Positions 37,024 through 44,251 of a stretch of DNA of 64,000 nt are shown piece after piece; the stretch's first letter is position 1; each line of letters opens with the position of its first letter. Position numbers and translations under genes: made by a program. The notes under the pieces are model-generated. The model was not told where the DNA came from. It was given only the letters and a program-made list of their open reading frames with translations, and did no database searches. Origin of the DNA: Solitalea longa (GTDB lineage Bacteria; Bacteroidota; Bacteroidia; Sphingobacteriales; Sphingobacteriaceae); NCBI RefSeq assembly GCF_002920915.1, contig NZ_PQVF01000004.1, forward strand, positions 248,001 through 312,000. The letters run 5' to 3'.

Positions 37024-37497
37024 CTACGCTAACTCTTCAAACAACGCCGGAGGCAAATGAGTAAAAAACTCAGGTATTAAAGTATAACTGCTCTTATCAA
37101 AATGATTGATAACTAATATACAAGCTCTCTCAGTATTGCCAATCTTAAAAAAATCATCTTTAATTTGTGGCGTTGAAAGAATCAGTGTTCCTCCCTCAAT
37201 AAGAGTTAAACGTAGTTCAGTTGCGTTTTTAAACTCAAAGCTTTCTATTATATTACTATACCTCCTGATTGCTTTCCTCGGTAATAATATGCAATAAATG
37301 GTCGAAAGTACTGTTATCGGTATATACAAAGTCCAAAATTTAATCTCAGTACCTCTTTGAAGCGCAAAGCAGAATATAACATTGAGTAATATAAATATAG
37401 GACGACCGAAGTAAATAGTTCTGTAGAACGATCTTAAATCACTTCTCAATTTTTTCGACCATAGCTCCGTCAATACAAATTCTTCATTTTTATTCAT
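37024..37497 (-). CDS. Hypothetical membrane protein with two N-terminal helices
   Basis: The 157 residues begin with a charged cytoplasmic stretch (FVLTELWSKKLRSDLRSFYR), then two adjacent hydrophobic segments at about 33-48 and 55-73. A soluble C-terminal domain follows (LRLTLIEGGTLILSTPQIKDDFF; TERACILVINHFDKSSYTLIPEFF). The layout recalls YcxB-like proteins, but the match is weak. No conserved partner is seen. Confidence 0.65.
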   Translation of the reverse strand: MNKNEEFVLTELWSKKLRSDLRSFYRTIYFGRPIFILLNVIFCFALQRGTEIKFWTLYIPITVLSTIYCILLPRKAIRRYSNIIESFEFKNATELRLTLIEGGTLILSTPQIKDDFFKIGNTERACILVINHFDKSSYTLIPEFFTHLPPALFEELA

Positions 37498-37534
37498 TAT
37501 CGTTTGGGTAAACTTTGAACATATTTTTTTAATC

Positions 37535-38125
37535 CTATTTCTTCAAAATTCCTTTATCAACGCATTCATTCAGCAAGTTTTCAGAGTAATTCCAAATAGA
37601 AGTTGATCCTTCATTGATAACCTTTTTCTTATCATATACCCGTTGATAGTCGACATTTAACTCGGCCCAGGTTCCACCTTTATTAGAGGTATTCTGAAGC
37701 AAAGGTTCAAACCTATCCATACTTCTGGCAAACTTAGCTTCGTTGGTTTTCCCCTCCTCAAATTCCTCCCAAATGGCAATAAACTCTTCGGCTTGCTCCT
37801 TGGGTAACATTCCAAAAATTCGTTTAGCGGCAATTAGCTCTTCGTCAGTATTGCTATGATCTTTTGCTGTATCATAAATAAACGTATCACCGGCATCAAT
37901 TTCAACAATATCATGGATCAACACCATTTTCAACACTTTAAGAACATCTACAGGCTCATTAGCATGTTCGGCCAATACGATTGCCATCATTGCTAAATGC
38001 CAGCTGTGTTCAGCATCATTTTCGTTCCGATCACTATTGAAAAGCTTCGTTCTCCGCTGAATATATTTGATCTTATCAATCTCCTTAATGAAACTGATCT
38101 GCTTTAATAAATTTTCATTTTCCAT
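37535..38125 (-). CDS. HD-domain phosphohydrolase (YfbR/HDDC2-like)
   Basis: This metal-dependent phosphohydrolase is likely a 5'-deoxynucleotidase. The ATG at 38125 (196 residues) is chosen over an upstream TTG because the domain begins there. Metal ligands are H40 in DAEHSWHLAMMA, the doublet H71-D72 in VLIHDIVEIDAGD, and a later aspartate in ARSMDRFEPLLQN. The remaining helical scaffold matches the HD_3 family. Confidence 0.88.
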   Translation of the reverse strand: MENENLLKQISFIKEIDKIKYIQRRTKLFNSDRNENDAEHSWHLAMMAIVLAEHANEPVDVLKVLKMVLIHDIVEIDAGDTFIYDTAKDHSNTDEELIAAKRIFGMLPKEQAEEFIAIWEEFEEGKTNEAKFARSMDRFEPLLQNTSNKGGTWAELNVDYQRVYDKKKVINEGSTSIWNYSENLLNECVDKGILKK

Positions 38126-38200
38126 CTTCTCAAATAGATTTAGAACTCCGCTAACTAATAGAAACAAATGATATGTTGGTTAAAAGAAGTAAAAAAGCAA

Positions 38201-39157
38201 TTACTTCACTTCCTCAAACCCCTCACCTACCTGAATACCAAACTTAGCAGCTGCCTGAGCATTGAAAACGCGTTTACGCACTTTCACCAGTTCAGGTTTT
38301 AGGGTTTTAATATTCGGATCTTTCAAATAAGCAGCGGCCTGCTCTCCTGCCTGAAAACCCCATTTATATAAATCGGCACCATAAGCAGCTACTGCTCCAC
38401 GCTTAACCAATCCAGCTTCGCTGGTAAACACCGGCACCCCGGCTTTATTGCAACTTTGCAAAATAGTTTCAAACGAAGCAAAAACCGTATTATCGGGCAA
38501 AGCAAAAAAGGCATCTACTTTTTTGGCTAACAATGATTCAACAATCAGCTGGGTTTCGGCCGAATTATTAGCCGGCAAAACCTCCAGTTCAATTCCTAAT
38601 GCTTTTGACTGTGCTACAATCCGGTTGTAAGCGTCTACTGACTGTGGTTCCGATTGGTTATAAATAGCAGCCAGCTTTTTAACCGAAGGCTTTAAAGTTT
38701 TGATAATAGCAATGGAGGTATCGATATAATTCAGGTCTTCATACACGCCAAATAAATTACCTGGAGGATTGCCCGAGTGATCTGTTAAACCAGCCATTTT
38801 CGGGCTCGAAGAAACCATCATAAAAATTGGAATTGTTTTTTCGCGCTGGGCAGTTGTTATTGTAGGCAGGGTGGCATTAGTAGCAATTAACTCCACTTTT
38901 TGGCTAATCGCATAGTTGATTCCCTGGATTAAGGTTGGAATGCTGTTTTGCGCATTGCTGTATACGATGTCTATATTTTTCTTGTCTTCAAAACCGTTTT
39001 GTTTCAAGGCATCATAAAAACCTTGTTTAGCCTGGGCCAGTGTGGCATCTTCAAAAGCATCAACGAAAGCTATTTTTCGCAAACCCGATTTGCTTGAATT
39101 GGAAGTACATCCGAATAAAAAAATAATAGAACTGAGTAAAAGAATTCCTTTTTTCAT
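38201..39157 (-). CDS. ABC-type substrate-binding lipoprotein (TrpX/DUF534-like)
   Basis: This is a periplasmic solute-binding protein anchored by a lipid. The 318 residues start with a lipobox (IIFLFGCTSN). Two Rossmann-like lobes follow: KIAFVDAFEDATLAQAKQGFYDALKQNGF, then KVELIATNATLPTITTAQ, KLAAIYNQSEPQS and VPVFTSEAGLVKRGAVAAYG. The family (PF04392) normally works with a permease and an ATPase for amino acids or their precursors, but neither is adjacent here. Confidence 0.85.
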   Translation of the reverse strand: MKKGILLLSSIIFLFGCTSNSSKSGLRKIAFVDAFEDATLAQAKQGFYDALKQNGFEDKKNIDIVYSNAQNSIPTLIQGINYAISQKVELIATNATLPTITTAQREKTIPIFMMVSSSPKMAGLTDHSGNPPGNLFGVYEDLNYIDTSIAIIKTLKPSVKKLAAIYNQSEPQSVDAYNRIVAQSKALGIELEVLPANNSAETQLIVESLLAKKVDAFFALPDNTVFASFETILQSCNKAGVPVFTSEAGLVKRGAVAAYGADLYKWGFQAGEQAAAYLKDPNIKTLKPELVKVRKRVFNAQAAAKFGIQVGEGFEEVK

Positions 39158-39325
39158 ACTTAAATAATATGTTTTTTATAGTTTTAGGCTGATTATATTT
39201 TAGGCTTAATTGATGGATATCATTTTAAATCGATATAATTCTGACTTGCTTTGCTCAATCAACTGCCTATAATCGTTGCAGTAAAGATAGTTTTTGCACA
39301 TTTAAATTTTCAACCGCTTTCAAGT

Positions 39326-40471
39326 ATGATTGCAATCAATTCGAAATTGCCTAATGTAGGCGCGTCCATATTTCCGGTGATGACCGGCCTTGCTAATGAA
39401 TATAAAGCGGTTAACCTGGCGCAAGGTTTTCCCGACTTCCCTACTTCGCCAAAACTTATCAGTCTGGTAAATGATTACATGAAAAAGGGAATGAACCAAT
39501 ACGCGCCGCCTCCAGGTATTTTGCCATTGCGTGAGCGAATTGCCGAAATGACCTTTAACCTTACGGGAAAATCTTATAGTCCTGATAAAGAAGTAACGAT
39601 CACAGCCGGCGGAACCCAAGCCATTTACTCTGTAATTGAGGCTTTGGTTCGCGAAGGAGATGAAGTGATCATTTTCGAACCTGCTTACGATTGTTATGCT
39701 CCAAATATTAGAGTTCACGGCGGTATTCCTCGTCCTGTTGAGTTAACCCCTCCCGACTATAAGATTGATTGGGAGAATGTTAAAAAACTGATCTCGCATA
39801 AAACCCGGATGATTATGCTGAATACTCCGCATAACCCAACGGGCACAATTTTGAGTAAGAAAGATATTGACGAACTGATCAAAATAACGAAGAACACCGA
39901 TATTTTGATTTTGAGTGATGAGGTATATGAGCACATTATTTTCGATGGACAAACCCATCACAGCATGGCTAAATATCCTGTGTTGGCTGAACGGAGTTTA
40001 ATTGTTTCATCCTTCGGAAAAACATTTCATACCACGGGCTGGCGCATGGGTTATTTATTAGGTCCTGATTATTTAATGGCCGAAATACGAAAACTGCAGC
40101 AATATGCTGTTTACACCTGCATTACCCCTATCCAGTATGCCATTGCCGATTTCATGGCTTCTCCGGAACATTACATGGAAGTAAAATCAATGTATCAGGA
40201 AAAGCGTGATTACTTTGCTGGTTTAATGAGAAACACTCGTTTTGATCTGTTGCCTGTTGCCGGCTCTTATTTCCAAACAGCCCATTACAATAAAATCTCT
40301 GAAGAGGGTGATTATGATTTTGCAATTCGAATTACTAAGGAGTTCGGCGTTGCCACCATTCCTACCTCAGTATTTTATACCAGCAATGCTGATCATAAGG
40401 TAATACGCTTTTGCTTTGCCAAAACTGAAGACACATTGCATCGGGCGGTTGACCGTTTGATGAAGATATAG
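39326..40471 (+). CDS. Methionine/glutamine aminotransferase (class I PLP enzyme)
   Basis: This PLP enzyme probably transaminates 4-methylthio-2-oxobutyrate with glutamine as donor, as YbdL and glutamine transaminase K do. The internal ATG at 39326 gives 382 residues and starts directly at the conserved NSKLPNVGASIFPVMTGLA; an upstream TTG would add a non-conserved tail. Motifs are VNLAQGFPDFPTSP, the cofactor-binding NTPHNPTGTIL and DEVYEHIIFDG, and the PLP lysine in SSFGKTFHTTGWRMGYLLGP. The next gene is its likely omega-amidase partner, 72 bases downstream. Confidence 0.9.
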   Translation: MIAINSKLPNVGASIFPVMTGLANEYKAVNLAQGFPDFPTSPKLISLVNDYMKKGMNQYAPPPGILPLRERIAEMTFNLTGKSYSPDKEVTITAGGTQAIYSVIEALVREGDEVIIFEPAYDCYAPNIRVHGGIPRPVELTPPDYKIDWENVKKLISHKTRMIMLNTPHNPTGTILSKKDIDELIKITKNTDILILSDEVYEHIIFDGQTHHSMAKYPVLAERSLIVSSFGKTFHTTGWRMGYLLGPDYLMAEIRKLQQYAVYTCITPIQYAIADFMASPEHYMEVKSMYQEKRDYFAGLMRNTRFDLLPVAGSYFQTAHYNKISEEGDYDFAIRITKEFGVATIPTSVFYTSNADHKVIRFCFAKTEDTLHRAVDRLMKI

Positions 40472-40536
40472 AAAGTCTATAGTTCGTAGTTCATAGCCTA
40501 CAAACCGACTATGAACTATGAACTAAGAACTATTTA
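40472..40536. repeat. Simple inverted/tandem repeat between aminotransferase and amidase genes
   Basis: AGTTCGTAGTTCATAG (left) faces CTATGAACTATGAACT (right), forming an imperfect hairpin made from short repeated words of the TATGAACT type. It occupies the whole spacer of this gene pair. Confidence 0.6.
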
Positions 40537-40543
40537 CTACAAA

Positions 40544-41329
40544 ATGAAGAATAACCTCACCATAACCACTATACAAACTACCCTTCACTGGGAAAACATT
40601 GACGCTAACCTTTCGATGCTTGGGCAAAAAATGCTGGGCATTAAAGAAAAGACCGATTTAATTGTATTGCCTGAAATGTTTAGTACAGGTTTTACCATGA
40701 ACGCGGCTATGTTGGCTGAACAAACCAAAGGCAAAACCGTAAGATGGATGGCAGAAATGGCGGGTCACATGAATGCAGTGATTACCGGAAGTATTGTTGT
40801 TGAAGATCAAAACCGTTTTTATAATCGATTGATTTGGATGCGACCTGACGGTAGTTTTGAAACCTATGACAAGCGACATCTTTTTGGCTTGGGTAAAGAG
40901 GACGATACTTATTCGGCTGGTGCTAAAAAACTAATGGTTGAATTGAATGGTTGGAAAATTTGTCCGATGATTTGTTATGATCTTCGTTTCCCTGTTTGGG
41001 CACGCAATTTAAAAGACGATCCATATGATTTATACCTGGTAGTTGCCAATTGGCCTGAAAGACGTTCATTGCATTGGCGAACTTTATTACCAGCCAGAGC
41101 GGTTGAAAATCAAAGTTATGTTGTTGGACTGAACAGGGTTGGAAACGATGGTAATGAAATTTATCACAGTGGCGACAGTATGGTTATAGCCCCTGATGGA
41201 ACCGTTTTATATGAGAAATCTCATGAGGAGGATATTCAGACGCTTGAACTTTCGGGAGAAACATTAGAATTTGTGAGAAGAGCCTTCCCTTTTCTTAAAG
41301 ATCAGGACGGGTTTGAAGTACAAAGTTAA
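40544..41329 (+). CDS. Omega-amidase-like carbon-nitrogen hydrolase (YafV type)
   Basis: Nitrilase-family amidohydrolases of this type deaminate 2-oxoglutaramate, the by-product of glutamine transamination. From the ATG at 40544 there are 261 residues. The catalytic triad regions are clear: Glu in LIVLPEMFSTGFTMN, Lys in YDKRHLFGLGKEDD, and Cys in KICPMICYDLRFPVWARN. The WPERRSLHWRTLLPARAVENQ segment is a YafV-type feature. Its position after the methionine/glutamine aminotransferase supports this assignment. Confidence 0.9.
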   Translation: MKNNLTITTIQTTLHWENIDANLSMLGQKMLGIKEKTDLIVLPEMFSTGFTMNAAMLAEQTKGKTVRWMAEMAGHMNAVITGSIVVEDQNRFYNRLIWMRPDGSFETYDKRHLFGLGKEDDTYSAGAKKLMVELNGWKICPMICYDLRFPVWARNLKDDPYDLYLVVANWPERRSLHWRTLLPARAVENQSYVVGLNRVGNDGNEIYHSGDSMVIAPDGTVLYEKSHEEDIQTLELSGETLEFVRRAFPFLKDQDGFEVQS

Positions 41330-41402
41330 AAGTACAAAGTACAATTATGACTTACGATTTTAGATTGTAGACTGAAGACTGCGTACTGGAGACTGAGGAC
41401 TC
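41317..41402. repeat. Simple tandem repeat overlapping the amidase gene end
   Basis: The word AAGTACAAAG repeats (GAAGTACAAAG, AAAGTACAAAGTACAA), followed by repeats of GAGACTGAGGACT and TAGACTGAAGACT. The first repeats encode the last codons of the amidase. Confidence 0.6.
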
Positions 41403-41405
41403 TCT

Positions 41406-41843
41406 TCAATCAATCCATTCAAAGTTTTCATCTTTTGGCATTTCTACCAACATATCAATCGCAATTTGCGGAGGCAATGTGAGTTTGCGAATGTGAGTGT
41501 CCATCCATGCTCCGTCAACTGTTATTTTAGCGCAAAGGGTTCCATCTTCTCTAATGATCTCATGAGCAATTGAAAAGCGGGAATGATCTTTTTTAAGCTT
41601 CAAAACTTTAACATTAATACTCAATTTATCACCAAACTTAAGCTCTCTTCTAAAAACTGCTTCTTCTCTGAAAAGTACCGGGCCGAAATGATGTTTGGCT
41701 AACACTTCAGAAGTCAAACCTTTTTCAACAAAAAAATTAATCCGTATCTGCGCCGCAAAGTCATAATAAGCCGAATGACGAACGTGAAAATTCGGATCTA
41801 AATCAGCCCAACGAATGCTTACCGGAATTGAATATTCTTTCAT
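41406..41843 (-). CDS. Acyl-CoA thioesterase (hotdog fold, 4HBT type)
   Basis: This small hotdog-fold thioesterase probably hydrolyses an acyl- or aromatic-CoA. The 145 residues have the catalytic-region pattern IRWADLDPNFHVRHSAYYDFAAQIR, with aspartate and histidine near the 4HBT active site, and KFGDKLSINVKVLKLKKDHSRFSIAHEII as the central strands. A perfect TGAA-N6-TTCA palindrome (41890-41911) sits about 50 bases upstream, possibly its control site. Confidence 0.85.
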   Translation of the reverse strand: MKEYSIPVSIRWADLDPNFHVRHSAYYDFAAQIRINFFVEKGLTSEVLAKHHFGPVLFREEAVFRRELKFGDKLSINVKVLKLKKDHSRFSIAHEIIREDGTLCAKITVDGAWMDTHIRKLTLPPQIAIDMLVEMPKDENFEWID

Positions 41844-41889
41844 ATAAACCTATTTCAAATTATTTAAAGACAAGGTAGAAATAATTTAC

Positions 41890-41911
41890 AAAATGAACGA
41901 ACATTCATTTT
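41890..41911. promoter_or_regulatory. Perfect 8-6-8 palindrome upstream of the thioesterase
   Basis: AAAATGAA (41890-41897) and TTCATTTT (41904-41911) flank CGAACA. TGAA-N6-TTCA sites of this shape are typical TetR-family operators. No TetR gene is present in the window, so the regulator would be elsewhere. Confidence 0.45.
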
Positions 41912-42064
41912 AGGTCATTTAATTTTAAGTAAGGTCTTAGAGTGGACTATTAATTGCAACAATGCTAAGACATTTAACAATTTTATAAAAGTCAGGGTCC
42001 ATTTACTGCATTGTAATGTTGTACTTTTACTATATCCGAAAAACATTCTTATCCAAGTAAGTTC

Positions 42065-43246
42065 ATGAATAAAACAAAAAAGGCCGCTTTTATATTTACC
42101 ATAATTACAGCATCTGTTCTTGCCATTATATTTATTTCCTGCCGGAAGAACCTTTATATAAATGATAATTCTTTAAAAGATACCACACAAACTACAGGAT
42201 GGCGTTTTATTGGTGAACAGGTTTTGGCAAACGATATGACATTTCAAAATACCCCAGTAGGAGGTCTATCAGGAATTGATTATGATCCTGCTTCAAATGT
42301 ATATTATATCATTAGTGACGATCGCTCTGAAAAGCAGCCGGCTCGATTTTACACGGCCAAAATTTATTTTAAACCTAATTCATTCGATAGTGTTAAAATA
42401 ACTGCTGTATCCAATTTAAAACAGCCGGATGGAAATTTTTTTCCAAATAAATATGAAGACGAAACAAAAGTATGCGACCCAGAATCAATACGGTTTGTAA
42501 AATCAACAGGAACCTTACTTTGGAGCAGCGAAGGAGAACGAAAACCAAGCAGAGGGGACACGATCCTGATCGATCCGTTTTTACGTGAGATGAAAACTGA
42601 TGGAACATTCGAACAAGAATATCCGATTCCTTCTGTTTATAAAATGTACAAGAAAGAGTATGGTATGCGTCAGAATTCGGCATTAGAAAGTATCGCGCTT
42701 TCTCCGGATGAAAAATACATTTTCATAGCCAATGAGGAACCTCTATATCAGGATGGACCGCCTGCCGATACAGAGGAAACGAAATCGTTTATACGTATCA
42801 CAAAAATAGACCGCTTGACCAAAGAAATTGTAGCCCAATATGCCTATAAGCTGGATAAAATTCATTCCTCTCCATTAATTCCTGGTGGATTTAAAATGAA
42901 TGGAGTGGATGAAATTTTATCAATTACTGAAAATAAACTGTATGTAATGGAAAGGTCCTTTGCGGTTGGGGCACTTCCTTCTAATTCAATCCGTATATAT
43001 GAGGTTGATCTACAAACAGCAACCAATGTAAAAGATGTAGGTGCTTTGACCGGACAACAATTTACCCCTGCAACAAAGAAACTTGCCTACAATCTTTCAA
43101 GTTTAAATACAAGCATTGATAATGTAGAAGGAATTACGTTTGGACCCAAATTGCCAAATGGCCATAGCACCATCGTTTTTGTTTCAGACAATAACTTCTC
43201 TGTCATTCAAAAAACCCAGTTCCTTGTTTTTGAACTTTTAAGATAA
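42065..43246 (+). CDS. Phytase-like esterase lipoprotein (PF13449 type)
   Basis: This is an exported beta-propeller protein of the family annotated as esterase-like activity of phytase. The 393 residues start with a signal and lipobox (SVLAIIFISCRKN). Propeller motifs include VGGLSGIDYDPASNVYYIISDDR, CDPESIRFVKSTGTLLWSSEG, ALESIALSPDEKYIFIANEEPLY and DNVEGITFGPKLPNGHSTIVFVSDNNF. The true substrate is not known. It is monocistronic, with a terminator after it. Confidence 0.85.
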   Translation: MNKTKKAAFIFTIITASVLAIIFISCRKNLYINDNSLKDTTQTTGWRFIGEQVLANDMTFQNTPVGGLSGIDYDPASNVYYIISDDRSEKQPARFYTAKIYFKPNSFDSVKITAVSNLKQPDGNFFPNKYEDETKVCDPESIRFVKSTGTLLWSSEGERKPSRGDTILIDPFLREMKTDGTFEQEYPIPSVYKMYKKEYGMRQNSALESIALSPDEKYIFIANEEPLYQDGPPADTEETKSFIRITKIDRLTKEIVAQYAYKLDKIHSSPLIPGGFKMNGVDEILSITENKLYVMERSFAVGALPSNSIRIYEVDLQTATNVKDVGALTGQQFTPATKKLAYNLSSLNTSIDNVEGITFGPKLPNGHSTIVFVSDNNFSVIQKTQFLVFELLR

Positions 43247-43251
43247 AGAAT

Positions 43252-43286
43252 CAGGTCATTACCATCTGATAATGACCTGCCTTTTT
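43252..43286. terminator. Terminator between the phytase-like and msrA genes
   Basis: CAGGTCATTA and TAATGACCTG form a perfect 10-bp stem with an 8-base loop, followed by a T-rich run. The flanking genes converge on it. Confidence 0.8.
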
Positions 43287-43974
43287 ATTTTATCCTGTCC
43301 TTAAATACCTTCTTAAATTTTTCGAGTTTAGGCGCTATAACAAATTGACAATACGGAGCATCGCCGTTTAAATTATAATAGTTCTGATGATAGTCCTCGG
43401 CTTTATAAAATTTAGAAAATGGTGCTATCTCGGTTACTATAGCTGCTCTAAACGCCCCTGAAGCATCCAACTCCTTTTTATATTTTTCAGCAAGTTCCTT
43501 TTGTTCCTGATCATGATAAAAAATAACTGAACGGTACTGGGTTCCCTGGTCGGCACCCTGGCGATTTAATGTTGTTGGATCATGGCTACCCCAAAAAGCT
43601 TCCAATAGCTCTGGAAACGATATAACGTTAGGGTCATAAATGATCTGAGTTACTTCAGCATGGCCCGTTTCTCCGGTACATACTTCTTTATAGGTTGGAT
43701 TATCGGTAGTTCCACCTGAGTACCCCGATTCGACTGATTTCACACCTTTAAGCTGTTGAAATACTGCTTCTACACACCAAAAGCATCCAGCACCAAAAGT
43801 AGCCGTATCTGTAGTTTTGTGAACATTTACAGTCATATTACTTAGTTCGTTTTTTGTTTCCATGGGTTTAATTCGTTTATTTTCTACATTATGACCACAA
43901 GCGCTAAGACTTAGCAATAAGCTCCATAACCCAATTAAGCTAATTCTACCATAATTTAAAACTGAATAATTCAT
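43285..43974 (-). CDS. msrA: Peptide-methionine (S)-S-oxide reductase, lipoprotein form
   Basis: MsrA repairs oxidised methionine. The 229 residues include the catalytic GCFWCVEAVFQQL (active-site cysteine at the second C block start), VESGYSGGTTDNPTYKEVCTGETGHAEV, and the TRP-type TLNRQGADQGTQYRSVIFYHD. An N-terminal signal ending LSLSACGHN marks it as a likely lipoprotein acting outside the inner membrane. An internal ATG at the METKNEL position could give a cytosolic form. No MsrB is fused or adjacent. Confidence 0.93.
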   Translation of the reverse strand: MNYSVLNYGRISLIGLWSLLLSLSACGHNVENKRIKPMETKNELSNMTVNVHKTTDTATFGAGCFWCVEAVFQQLKGVKSVESGYSGGTTDNPTYKEVCTGETGHAEVTQIIYDPNVISFPELLEAFWGSHDPTTLNRQGADQGTQYRSVIFYHDQEQKELAEKYKKELDASGAFRAAIVTEIAPFSKFYKAEDYHQNYYNLNGDAPYCQFVIAPKLEKFKKVFKDRIK

Positions 43975-44193
43975 TTTACAAGAGTTTAGTTAAAGAACGT
44001 AGTTTGGCCACACAGGGTTTTTCTATTATAAATCTGTTACATTCTTTTAAATTAAGGACCGAAACATCAACGGTAATCAACATCATAATTAACAAAATTG
44101 AAATATAAAGACCGAGGCTTAATAATCGATATTTTATTAAATTAAAAGTCTATTAAAGCAAAAAAGTAGTTTTCATTTAACACAAATTGTTTT

Positions 44194-44222
44194 TTGTAAA
44201 TTAAAAGAAAGCCTTACTTTGT
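44194..44222 (+). promoter_or_regulatory. Probable promoter of the PBP gene
   Basis: TTTG (44194-44197) and TTACTTTG (44215-44222, one mismatch to TAnnTTTG) are spaced by 17 bases. The start codon follows 30 bases later at 44252. Confidence 0.45.
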
Positions 44223-44251
44223 AACTCAAATCAATTAAACATAACCAACTG

